Shown here piece by piece: positions 8,741 to 16,447 of a DNA stretch of 50,785 nucleotides. This stretch comes from Candidatus Omnitrophota bacterium. GTDB taxonomy: Bacteria > Hinthialibacterota > Hinthialibacteria > Hinthialibacterales > JAKPRU01. Position 1 is the first letter of the stretch, and every line of letters begins with the position of its first letter. The notes below the pieces were generated by a model that had not been told where the DNA came from, did no database searches, and saw only the letters and a list, made by a program, of their open reading frames with translations. A program made the translations under genes and the position numbers. The stretch is taken from the NCBI GenBank assembly GCA_029570205.1, contig JAKQSI010000024.1, positions 1 through 50,785 of the forward strand, read 5' to 3'.

Positions 8741-9897
8741 CCAAGTCTTCATCTCCCTTTGAGTTGTCTTCGGAAATTCGAAACGATCTGAAAAAGCGCA
8801 TGGCGGCAGTCCGCCGTGTGGTTGTAAAGCTGGGTACGCGAGTGATCGACCACCCGCAGACCCGGTTCAACGCACCGGTGGCGGTGGAACTGGCGCACGA
8901 TATCGCCGATTTGCGTGCCGCCGGAGTGGAGGTAGTCATGGTCAGTTCGGGAGCCGTCGGGCTTGGTATGCGCCTGCGCAACGAAGACCGCCGTCCCCGC
9001 AAACTCGCCCAGCGTCAGGCTTATGCCGCGCTCGGTCAGAGTGAACTAATGCACCAGTACCGGGAAATCTTTCGGATTTATGGAATCCAGGTTGCCCAGG
9101 TTCTACTGACTCGTCGTGACCTGGATGAGCGGACCTCCTACCTTAATGCGCGGGAATCGCTGAATGAATTGCTCCGATTGGGAGCGCTGCCGATTATCAA
9201 TGAGAACGACACGGTTGCGGTCGATGAGCTGCGATTTTCCGACAACGACATGCTGGCCGCTCTTCTGGCGGGAAAAATCGACGCCGATCTTCTGGCGATA
9301 CTTACGGTGGTAGACGGCCTGTATACCGATGATGCGGAACAGAGACTGATTCCGTTTGTACGTCCTGATGATGAGAGCCTTCTTGCCAATGCGAAGGAAT
9401 CCGACAGTTACCGATCCCTGGGCGGGATGCGCGCCAAAATCCAGGCCGCCAAGACAGCCTGTGCCGCCGGGGTGTTGACAGTGATTACAAATGGGACCCG
9501 TCCGCGCATTCTGTCCCGGCTGTGGCAGGTGGATGCCCCGGCCACATGGATGGTTCCGTTGCGACGTCACCTGGCGGGGCGCAAGCATTGGATCGGTTTC
9601 GGCAAACAGCCATCGGGCGGCAAAATCCGTGTTGATGCAGGCGCGGCAACCGCTCTGCGCGAGCAGGGCAGAAGCCTTCTGGCACGTGGAGTGACGGCGG
9701 TAATCGGGGATTTTTCGCGGGAGGATCTTGTTGAGATCGAAGATGAGGCCGGGCAGGTCATAGCACGGGGGCTGGTCCATTATGATTCAAAGGACCTTCA
9801 GAAGATCTGTCAAAAGAACAGTGCCCAGATCAAGAAAATCCTCCAGATAGACAATCCTCCCGAAGTGATTCATCGGGATGACCTGGTTATTCTCTGA
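8737..9897 (+). CDS. proB: Glutamate 5-kinase with PUA domain
   Basis: A 386-residue enzyme that phosphorylates glutamate to gamma-glutamyl phosphate, the first step of proline synthesis. The amino-acid kinase domain shows VVVKLGT (about 28-34), INENDTVAVDELRFSDND and the GGMRAKIQAAKTA motif; a C-terminal PUA domain (about 290-375) follows, as in long ProB proteins. The GTG start at 8737 overlaps the upstream stop and adds about 20 residues before the family core; an internal ATG at 8800 is the alternative. No proA is adjacent, which is unusual. The stop is one base before the glycerate kinase start. Confidence 0.93.
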   Translation: MTKSSSPFELSSEIRNDLKKRMAAVRRVVVKLGTRVIDHPQTRFNAPVAVELAHDIADLRAAGVEVVMVSSGAVGLGMRLRNEDRRPRKLAQRQAYAALGQSELMHQYREIFRIYGIQVAQVLLTRRDLDERTSYLNARESLNELLRLGALPIINENDTVAVDELRFSDNDMLAALLAGKIDADLLAILTVVDGLYTDDAEQRLIPFVRPDDESLLANAKESDSYRSLGGMRAKIQAAKTACAAGVLTVITNGTRPRILSRLWQVDAPATWMVPLRRHLAGRKHWIGFGKQPSGGKIRVDAGAATALREQGRSLLARGVTAVIGDFSREDLVEIEDEAGQVIARGLVHYDSKDLQKICQKNSAQIKKILQIDNPPEVIHRDDLVIL

Positions 9898-9898
9898 A

Positions 9899-11029
9899 AT
9901 GAAAATCCTGATTGCCCCCAACACGTTCAAAGAGAGTTTGAGCGCCCCGGAGGTGTGCGAGGCCATCCGCGTGGGGATTCTGGCCGCGGGATTTGAAGGA
10001 GAGATCGTGTCCGTCCCGATGGCCGATGGGGGGGATGGAACGATGAACGCTCTGGTTGCATCGACCGGCGGGGAAATCCGTTCGGTGACGGTTTCGGACC
10101 CATTGGGGCGACCCGTGGAAGCGGCGTTTGGCCTGTTGGGAGACGGACGCACAGCTGTGGTGGAGATGGCACAGGCATCCGGCCTGTGGCGGCTGTCTCC
10201 GGTCGAGCGAAACCCTCTGTTGACCTCGACGCGCGGGACAGGCGAGCTGATCGCGACGGCCTTACGGGCCGGGGCATCGACGGTTATTGTCGGGATCGGA
10301 GGCAGCGCAACCAATGATGGCGGCGCAGGTATGGCCCAGGCGCTCGGATACCGGTTTCTTGATGCCGACTCCAAAGAAGTTGAAGGGATCGGCGGTGCGC
10401 TTTGCCGGATTTCCCGGATTGATGCGAGCGGTGTCATGCCGGAATTGTTTTCTGCACGAATTCGGGTGGCATGTGATGTTGAGAATCCACTGCTCGGCCC
10501 GCGAGGCGCGACACGAGTGTATGGCCCTCAAAAAGGAGCGACCGGCGAGATGTTCGACAGACTCGAAGCGGGGCTGGCGAACCTGGCGTATCTCTGGGAA
10601 AGCGATCTGGGGATTTCCGTGAAAGACCGTCCTGGCGCGGGCGCAGCGGGTGGGCTGGGGGCGGGACTGGTGGCATTTTGTGGCGCGAAACTGGAACCGG
10701 GATTCGATCTCGTCGCAGAAGTATCGGGATTGCGCAAAGCATTAGATGGAGCCGATCTGGTCCTTACCGGCGAGGGGCGCGTGGATGCCTCTACCGCATT
10801 TGGAAAGGTCCCGACCGGTGTGGCACGGCTGGTATGTGCGGCAGGGATACCGGTTGTATGCCTGACAGGCGACATTGCCGGAAACTGCGCCAATTTGCAT
10901 GAGTGCGGGATTACCGCCATTTTCCCGATTGTGCGCGGGCCGGTGACTCTGGAGACCTCTATGAACGAGGCGGCAAGATCGATTGCGCTATCGACGGAAC
11001 AGGTAATTCGGCTCTGGATGAGGAGATAG
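9899..11029 (+). CDS. Glycerate kinase (GlxK/GarK family)
   Basis: A 376-residue type-1 glycerate kinase, which phosphorylates D-glycerate, usually to 2-phosphoglycerate. Family motifs are MKILIAPNTFKESLSA at the N-terminus, GGSATNDGGAGMAQALG in the middle, GAAGGLGAG and LTGEGRVDASTAFGK towards the end. The ATG at 9899, one base after the proB stop, gives the canonical N-terminus; an ATG 21 bp upstream is not needed. It is third in a tight run with the UroD-like gene and proB, whose functions have no known shared pathway. Confidence 0.92.
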   Translation: MKILIAPNTFKESLSAPEVCEAIRVGILAAGFEGEIVSVPMADGGDGTMNALVASTGGEIRSVTVSDPLGRPVEAAFGLLGDGRTAVVEMAQASGLWRLSPVERNPLLTSTRGTGELIATALRAGASTVIVGIGGSATNDGGAGMAQALGYRFLDADSKEVEGIGGALCRISRIDASGVMPELFSARIRVACDVENPLLGPRGATRVYGPQKGATGEMFDRLEAGLANLAYLWESDLGISVKDRPGAGAAGGLGAGLVAFCGAKLEPGFDLVAEVSGLRKALDGADLVLTGEGRVDASTAFGKVPTGVARLVCAAGIPVVCLTGDIAGNCANLHECGITAIFPIVRGPVTLETSMNEAARSIALSTEQVIRLWMRR

Positions 11030-11077
11030 TTTTTGCGATGGAACAGGGAGCTGGGATTGTGAGGCTGGGGAAGAGTC

Positions 11078-11165
11078 CTCACCCCCCGGCCCCCCTCTCC
11101 AAGGATGGAGAGAGAGGGGGGGGTAAGGGAGAATGGGGCGAATGGGACTAATGAGACCAATGGGA
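11078..11165. repeat. Palindromic CCCTCTCC/GGAGAGAGGG repeat and ATGGG-rich tract
   Basis: CACCCCCCGGCCCCCCTCTCC pairs with GGAGAGAGGGGGGG across AAGGAT (about 11081-11117). This family recurs within coding sequence at 13398-14260, 22442-22610 and 31805-31860. It is followed by a low-complexity run with GAATGGGGCGAATGGGACTA (11130-11165); a similar ATGGG run is at 11985-12020. Reading through it would add 37 repeat-coded residues to the next protein, so the downstream ATG 11216 is preferred. Confidence 0.7.
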
Positions 11166-11215
11166 TATCTCAAGGGAGTATTGTTGAGACCGGTGAAGTT
11201 GAGTCAGGTAAAGAT

Positions 11216-11974
11216 ATGAGAAGCAGAGTTTTATTTGTTGCATTTTTTTGCGTGTTCCCGGTGATTGCGTGGGCCGGGCCGACGTTGGATTTTCGGGCGC
11301 AGCGGGACCTGGAAATTCTCCGCAAGACCCTGCGGGAACGGACAGCGCAGGAGTTCAGCGACAGTCTTTCGACGTTCCTGAACCGGTACGGATTTGTGGC
11401 GCCGCTGGCCGATATTTACATCGAATGGGCGAGCCAACAAAACACGATCAGGAATGCCGGCACGGTGTATTCGGAAGTGATGAAACGCTGGCCGAAACAG
11501 ACCGAGGCCGAGAAAGCGCTGTCGGCGTTGAGTGAATTGATCTTATTGTCGGAACACTGGCCGTACCCGGACACACTGGAGACTCTTCGGGCGTACGCTC
11601 AGAGCCTGATTGATGGGGAATCGCCGATGCCGGATATTTCGGCGGTCTTATTGATGACAAAGGCATTTCTGGCGCTCGATGAGCCGGGAATGGCGGATGC
11701 GTGCATTACCGCCGCACTGGCTCTGCCGGAGAATGGAGACAACACGGATCTGCTTCTGCTGCAAGCGGAATCGTCCCGACTCATGGAGAATACGGAGAAA
11801 GCATCGGAGCAGTTTTATGACCTGCTGAATCGGACTTTGTCATCCCGTCAGAAACAGGCCGCCGCGTTGGGATTTCTTCGGTGCGCCCAGAGAACCGATG
11901 AGCGCTATGAGACCATCCGAAAGAAGCTGATCGAAGCGGACCCGGATGGATTGACACCGCAGGCGTTTCGATAG
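11216..11974 (+). CDS. Secreted or periplasmic helical-repeat (TPR-like) protein, unknown function
   Basis: A 252-residue protein beginning MRSRVLFVAFFCVFPVIAWA, a clear Sec signal peptide cut after residue 20. The remainder is alpha-helical with TPR-like spacing (for example DLLLLQAESSRLMENTEKASEQFYDLLNRTL), suggesting a scaffold. ATG 11216 has an AGGTAAAG site and is chosen over the upstream ATG at 11105, whose extension is repeat-derived. It lies 186 bp after glycerate kinase and converges on the 1122-residue gene. No specific family was recognised. Confidence 0.75.
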   Translation: MRSRVLFVAFFCVFPVIAWAGPTLDFRAQRDLEILRKTLRERTAQEFSDSLSTFLNRYGFVAPLADIYIEWASQQNTIRNAGTVYSEVMKRWPKQTEAEKALSALSELILLSEHWPYPDTLETLRAYAQSLIDGESPMPDISAVLLMTKAFLALDEPGMADACITAALALPENGDNTDLLLLQAESSRLMENTEKASEQFYDLLNRTLSSRQKQAAALGFLRCAQRTDERYETIRKKLIEADPDGLTPQAFR

Positions 11975-12073
11975 TGGAAGAGAAAATGGGATGGATGGGA
12001 CCAAGATGACGAATGGGGAGGAGGAAACAGCATCCCCGGCGGCAAGACACCCGAAACGGATATCCGGCGCCCC

Positions 12074-12165
12074 TCCCGACAGGCAGGGACGCCTGGGTTA
12101 CCGACAGGCAGGGACGCCTGACCTACTGGGGAAAATGGTGGGACAGGCCTCCGTGCCTGTCGGCA
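12074..12165. repeat. Cluster of GACAGGC-type palindromes overlapping a gene end
   Basis: Two copies of CGACAGGCAGGGACGCCTG (about 12078 and 12105) are followed by an inverted copy, GGACAGGCCTCCGTGCCTGTC (12141-12161). The last 68 bases lie in the 3' end of the leftward gene at 12098-15466 and encode its final residues (LPTGTEACPT...SGVPACR). Confidence 0.85.
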
Positions 12166-15100
12166 AGGAATCCAGCGTGACATAAGCCATATAGCTACTC
12201 ATGGAAGAATGCCTGCCGGCGGTGGCGCTGCGGCTTCCGGCTATCAGGATTCGATCACCGACAACTACACCGCTGAGCGAGCTGAGCATAGGATAGAAGC
12301 CCGCGTTCCGACTGTGCCAGGAGACCGTTCGCGTCTCGGCACCGGTCCGTGCCTCATAGATTTGCGCGCGTCCCGGTCGGTCGCCGCCATCCAGTAAAAT
12401 AATCCGGTCACCGGCCGTTACCAGCGACATTCGCCCGCGTATGCCCTGAAAACTACCCAGGTAAGATACCTGTCTCGATTTCCGAAGGGCGACCGCAAGT
12501 AAATCGAACTTTCCGGACTGTTCTCTACGGTTGATAATCAAACACCGATTTCCCGAAATAGCCGCCGATTCCGGTCGGATTCCCCTGGGTAACGGAACAA
12601 CGCGATTCCATTCACAAAGCCGACCATCCTGCTGAATTCGAGCGGCATAAATAGCCGAATGAACCTCCTGTTCCCGAATGATGGCCAATAAATGCCCGCC
12701 TTCTACCCAGATGGGAGAAGGAGTCCTTGAGGATTTCGGCAACGGGGAAATCTGCCATCGTCCGATAATTCCCTTTGTATCCAGCGGAGCGACAAAAAGT
12801 TGTGGACCTTTTAACTGCGACGGCGGAACCAAAAAGAAAATTGCTTCCTCCCCAACGGCCAGCTGGACATCATCACAATGAATGGGGGTCACACCGACAC
12901 GATGCAAAGTCTGAAACCGCCCACCCAGAATATCGGAGCGGTAAATTGCCCCTTTTTCATCCAGGATATAGACCGCCCGGTCTCGAAGAAATGCTATACC
13001 CGTCATTCCAGAGGGATTCGAGGGTTCCGGTCGAGTTACGGCCGGCGCGGGACTCTCTGTCGGCTCATAAACAGGGGATGTCTCTTGTAACGGTTCCTTA
13101 TTCGGGGTCTCTTCCGTCTTCGGAAAAGTAGTCGTTTTCTCTACACATTCCGGTACCATTCCGGGATCAGGGACAGGGGGGTCATCACGCGGAACCTGTA
13201 CGAGCCGCCTGGCGTAAGACTTTCTTTTTCTGCGACATGCTAGAAGAAACAGAAGCCAGAACAGTCCCAGCCATCCCAAACCACTGCCGAGAAGCATGGG
13301 TTTCCACGGGATGCGTTCCTTTTTCCAGACAACTTGCGGGGGCGGAATTGAGGAACAAAGAAGGGGAGCGGAGCCGAGTGCAACGGGGTCAACCCCCTCT
13401 TTATGTCCCCCGATTTTGGGGGAAAGGTCTTCGGAGTTATCCACCCCTGTATCTCGCCCATCAACAGGATCAGGACGATATGCGGTATCGGGGGAGGAGT
13501 TTTTGTGTTTATTTGCAGGCGTCGAGGCGGTCTGTTCAGCGCTGCCAATGTCGCTTCCGCCTCCGGGAGCGGCGTCCGACCCCGAGTCTTCGCTCAGCTC
13601 AGGTTGATTTGCCTGTCCCGGCTGCTCCTTTTCCCTCTCCCCTTGCGAGAGGGTTGGGGTGAGGGAGGGTTGTTCGTGATCGACAGCCTTAACAGCGCCA
13701 GGACGATATCCAGACATGGGGGATACATTGGCAGATCCTGCGCCGGTCCCTTCAGCGCTGCCCCCGATTCCGCTGCCGCTTTCCTGAGTAGATGGAGATA
13801 TTCCCTTTTCTGTCACCCCGTCTTCTCCATTCTCTCCCCCGGAGAGGGAGGGTTGTTCAACAGCGCCAGGACAATCTCCAGACATGGGAGATACATTGGC
13901 AGATCCTGCGCCGGCGCCTTCAGCATTTCCCCCGATTCCGCTGCCGCTTTCCTCGGCAGATGGAGATGTTCCTTTTTCTGTCACCCCATCTTGTTCCTTC
14001 TCTCCCCCGGAGAGGGTTGGGGTAAGAGCATTCGAACTGGGCATAGAACCGGAATGAGCGCCTGCATTCGGACTGGTGTTGGCATTGGGTGTATGATCGG
14101 ATATAGAAGAATCGGATTCAGCAGCCACCTGCTCGCCATCGCCTGTTTCTTCTCCAGGATCGGATAACGGTTCGGGTTGAGATTCGTTGGAACTCCTGTC
14201 CTCAGACTCCGTTGGAATCTCCGAACCTGCCCCCTTTCCCTCCGGGAGAGGGCTGGGGGTGAGGGGCTGATCCGGTGCACTGACAGGATTCGGTAACTGC
14301 GTATCCTGCGGGGAAGGCTGCTGTGTATTCGCAATAGTTTGGGATGAGTTTTGATTTTCCGGCAACGGATTCTCGGGCCGGCGGGTTTTAGGGATATCTG
14401 ATTCATTCATCCCGCTGTCGTCATCCTCCGTACTCGGCTTTGCGGTTTGGAGCATTCCCTCGTCCTCCCGGTTCCCGCTGAGTCCCGAATCCGATTTGCC
14501 GCCGCCCGCTTTTCCTTTTTCCGGGAAAAGGTAGTGAACGCGAACCTCTCCTACCTTTGCAGGCGATCCTTTTGGAAACTCGATACTATACTCGAAATAC
14601 CGACCCTGTCGGGCAATTTCGAGCGGGCTTCCGGTTACTTTGACGGACCAGGGACTATAAGGCGCTCCCCGGTCCGGGCTTGTGCGATAACGGATAGCCG
14701 GACGGTTCTGTTCGTCGCCCTCCGTGGCCCAGGACAGAACCAGAATATGCGCGTTGCTTTCCAGATCCACCTCGCCGTGGAAGAACAAAGGCTGATTCTT
14801 CCGGATATTCCGGTCCGGTGAAGAAGCGGAATCGACAGGGGGGTTGTCCGGTTCGGACCAGGAAACCTGCCGACCGCCACCCAGGAATTCGCCCGTGCTT
14901 TGAACAAGGCGGTTTGATTCATCGAATCCCTCCATACGGAGATGCCCGTCATCCAACAACTCCAGACCGGTGATTTGTTCTATCGGCAACCGGCCCGTGC
15001 CGGTCCACTGAGGAGACGGATGTTCGATATCGGCATAAAACAGGGTAGGGCGGCCTGAATGCTCTCCCAGCATCCAGACCGCCCCATGAGAGAAAATGAA

Positions 15101-15466
15101 CACGCCCTCCTCGAACCCTGAGGGTGGACTTCCCCAATCAGCCCATTGCATGTGTACCGTGCCCAACGGTCGCTCCATGCGCCATATCCGCCGATGTCCA
15201 CGGCGGTCTTTTCCGATCGCAAACAGCCAACCTGGAGTTTCCTGATACCGGATGGACCCCGGATCGGCATCCGGTGGAGTTTCCAGTTTCACCGACCCCG
15301 GGTCTTGCGTTTCCGGGAGGTCAGTTCCTGTATATCCGATTCCGGCATCACCCCATCCGGCCCGGAAATCGGCTACGCGGACCAGCGAGGGCTGACCGTT
15401 CACAGGAGCCGCAAGACCCAGGACCGCGATCAACACGGCCATTAACCTTCCAAGCTTCAAGACCAT
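12098..15466 (-). CDS. Large signal-peptide-bearing membrane protein with repeat-derived linker and propeller-like C-terminal domain
   Basis: A 1122-residue protein of unknown function. Residues 1-24 form a signal peptide (MVLKLGRLMAVLIAVLGLAAP). Residues about 25-350 look beta-rich. Residues about 350-715 are a low-complexity Ser/Gly/Pro/Glu linker. A single membrane segment (WLGLFWLLFLLACRRKRK) lies at about 722-743 with a basic stop-transfer end, and residues about 800-1100 contain repeated short beta blocks such as AISGNRCLIINRR, VTAGDRIILLDGG and VVGDRILIAGS, like a Kelch or galactose-oxidase propeller. ATG 15466 has a GAGGG site; an upstream ATG at 15544 would bury the signal peptide. 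The linker and C-terminus contain dispersed repeats. Confidence 0.75.
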   Translation of the reverse strand: MVLKLGRLMAVLIAVLGLAAPVNGQPSLVRVADFRAGWGDAGIGYTGTDLPETQDPGSVKLETPPDADPGSIRYQETPGWLFAIGKDRRGHRRIWRMERPLGTVHMQWADWGSPPSGFEEGVFIFSHGAVWMLGEHSGRPTLFYADIEHPSPQWTGTGRLPIEQITGLELLDDGHLRMEGFDESNRLVQSTGEFLGGGRQVSWSEPDNPPVDSASSPDRNIRKNQPLFFHGEVDLESNAHILVLSWATEGDEQNRPAIRYRTSPDRGAPYSPWSVKVTGSPLEIARQGRYFEYSIEFPKGSPAKVGEVRVHYLFPEKGKAGGGKSDSGLSGNREDEGMLQTAKPSTEDDDSGMNESDIPKTRRPENPLPENQNSSQTIANTQQPSPQDTQLPNPVSAPDQPLTPSPLPEGKGAGSEIPTESEDRSSNESQPEPLSDPGEETGDGEQVAAESDSSISDHTPNANTSPNAGAHSGSMPSSNALTPTLSGGEKEQDGVTEKGTSPSAEESGSGIGGNAEGAGAGSANVSPMSGDCPGAVEQPSLSGGENGEDGVTEKGISPSTQESGSGIGGSAEGTGAGSANVSPMSGYRPGAVKAVDHEQPSLTPTLSQGEREKEQPGQANQPELSEDSGSDAAPGGGSDIGSAEQTASTPANKHKNSSPDTAYRPDPVDGRDTGVDNSEDLSPKIGGHKEGVDPVALGSAPLLCSSIPPPQVVWKKERIPWKPMLLGSGLGWLGLFWLLFLLACRRKRKSYARRLVQVPRDDPPVPDPGMVPECVEKTTTFPKTEETPNKEPLQETSPVYEPTESPAPAVTRPEPSNPSGMTGIAFLRDRAVYILDEKGAIYRSDILGGRFQTLHRVGVTPIHCDDVQLAVGEEAIFFLVPPSQLKGPQLFVAPLDTKGIIGRWQISPLPKSSRTPSPIWVEGGHLLAIIREQEVHSAIYAARIQQDGRLCEWNRVVPLPRGIRPESAAISGNRCLIINRREQSGKFDLLAVALRKSRQVSYLGSFQGIRGRMSLVTAGDRIILLDGGDRPGRAQIYEARTGAETRTVSWHSRNAGFYPMLSSLSGVVVGDRILIAGSRSATAGRHSSMSSYMAYVTLDSLPTGTEACPTIFPSRSGVPACR
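13395..14265. repeat. Dispersed palindromic repeats inserted in a coding sequence
   Basis: Within the 12098-15466 gene lie CCCCCTCTTTATGTCCCCCG (13396 on), CCCTCTCCCCTTGCGAGAGGG (13630-13650), two TCTCCCCCGGAGAGGG copies (about 13834 and 14001) and CTTTCCCTCCGGGAGAGGGCT (14234-14254). Translated, they give LTPTLSQGERE, LSGGENGE, LTPTLSGGEKE and LTPSPLPEGKG, in frame. These are the coding face of a repeat that is elsewhere intergenic. Confidence 0.85.
13691..14026. repeat. 168-bp in-frame tandem duplication
   Basis: 13691-13858 and 13859-14026 are diverged copies of one 168-bp (56-codon) unit; both contain VTEKG, ESGSGIGG, GAGSANVSPMSG and PGAV on the minus-strand protein. A CTCTCCCCCGGAGAGGG palindrome closes each copy, suggesting it took part in the duplication. 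Confidence 0.85.
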
Positions 15467-15697
15467 ACAGCCCTCGTCACATACCGCGAGGAAAAACGGG
15501 AGATCTAATGCCCGTGCCGCATGGCTTATCAATCCGTGTGCCAAGGAATAATGAATGAATGGACGGATTATTATCCCACTGTATTTATTTCATTTAATTG
15601 GGATAAATTAAGTATGATTATTAGGGATTTTTTTGAGCAGAAATTGCTCAATGGGAAGCAGATACCCCCTCTCCCATTGGGAGCAGGAGTGAGGCGA

Positions 15698-15982
15698 TTA
15701 TGCCAGGTGAATCTTCAATTTCTTGCCCAAGGCAAGAGCGGCGCTCTGCAGCGTGAGAAGAGTTACCGATGCATTGTCCGGGTCGAGAAGACGATCCAGT
15801 GAAGAGCGGCTTGTCCGCATCATTCGCGCCAGTGCGCTCTTCGATAAATTACACTCTGCCATTTCCCTTTCGATCTGGTACGCGATAACACGCTTAATGG
15901 CCGTAGCCTCTGACTCTGCCAGGAGACCTTCCTCTTCCAGGAAATCGTCGAAACGGCTGCCGATATGCTTATTCTTCATCAT
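15698..15982 (-). CDS. HigA/XRE-type antitoxin
   Basis: A 94-residue helix-turn-helix protein of the kind that neutralises HigB/RelE-type toxins and represses its own operon. The HTH is in residues about 45-75 (LSKSALARMMRTSRSSLDRLLD). It overlaps the upstream toxin frame by 4 bp (ATGA), the usual toxin-first HigBA order. The frame is intact although the toxin is broken. Nothing convincing lies between it and the large gene starting at 15466 apart from an AT-rich stretch. Confidence 0.85.
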   Translation of the reverse strand: MMKNKHIGSRFDDFLEEEGLLAESEATAIKRVIAYQIEREMAECNLSKSALARMMRTSRSSLDRLLDPDNASVTLLTLQSAALALGKKLKIHLA

Positions 15983-16339
15983 CCTGCCTCCTGGTATTGC
16001 TTGAGCCGGGCACGGGCTGTGCCAATCTCCTTCCGGGGAATCCTGTTCGTTTTCTTGATAAATCCATGAAGTAAAATCATATTAGGGCCGTCAATGGTGA
16101 ACAAAATACGTGCAATTCCGTCCGGAACCTTGCTTCGGGCTTCCCAAACATCCGGCTCCAGTTTCGCCACCATCGGCATCCCAAGCGGCCAACCGAATTG
16201 CGCTGTTTTGATATCCTCACCAATCATCTTCTTATGAGATGCAGGAAGGGATTTTCAACCATTCCCGCACAGGTTCCGTTCCTGAGTCCGTTCGGAAAAA
16301 CGCGACACTGAGTCCAATGTCACCGATTCTCATCTCCAT
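15979..16339 (-). pseudogene. HigB/RelE-type (Gp49-like) toxin gene with a one-base frameshift
   Basis: The intact downstream part (from ATG 16227) reads MIGEDIKTAQFGWPLGMP and ends in LLHGFIKKTNRIPRKEI, the core of phage-derived Gp49/HigB toxins, an RNase family that cuts mRNA at ribosomes. The missing N-terminus is present upstream in another frame: VAFFRTDSGTEPVREWLK, joining to SLPASHKK. Removing one A from the A4 run at 16252-16255 restores a 119-residue toxin from ATG 16339. It is therefore inactivated, or the extra A is a sequencing or assembly error. The promoter and operator upstream are intact. Confidence 0.85.
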
Positions 16340-16343
16340 GCTC

Positions 16344-16372
16344 AATGTACCACAATTGGTACACCCGGTCAA
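16344..16372 (-). promoter_or_regulatory. Toxin-antitoxin promoter with palindromic operator
   Basis: On the minus strand TTGACC (16372-16367) and TACATT (16349-16344) are separated by 17 bp. Between and over the -10 lies a perfect inverted repeat, TGTACCA-ATTG-TGGTACA (16346-16363), ideally placed for autorepression by the antitoxin. The start would fall almost on the toxin ATG, so the transcript may be leaderless. Confidence 0.65.
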
Positions 16373-16447
16373 TGGCAGAATTCATCTATCTTATGACCGG
16401 CATTCCGTACAACGACACCGAAGACAGACGCGATCTGTAAGCCCAGG

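Noticed and set aside
15630-15655. GAGCA/TGCTC hairpin next to a T7 run as a terminator
   Set aside because: The T-run lies on the wrong side of the hairpin for both strands.
16252-16255. Programmed frameshifting in the toxin
   Set aside because: The A4 run is short, there is no stimulatory structure visible, and toxins of this family do not use it; mutation or sequencing error is simpler.
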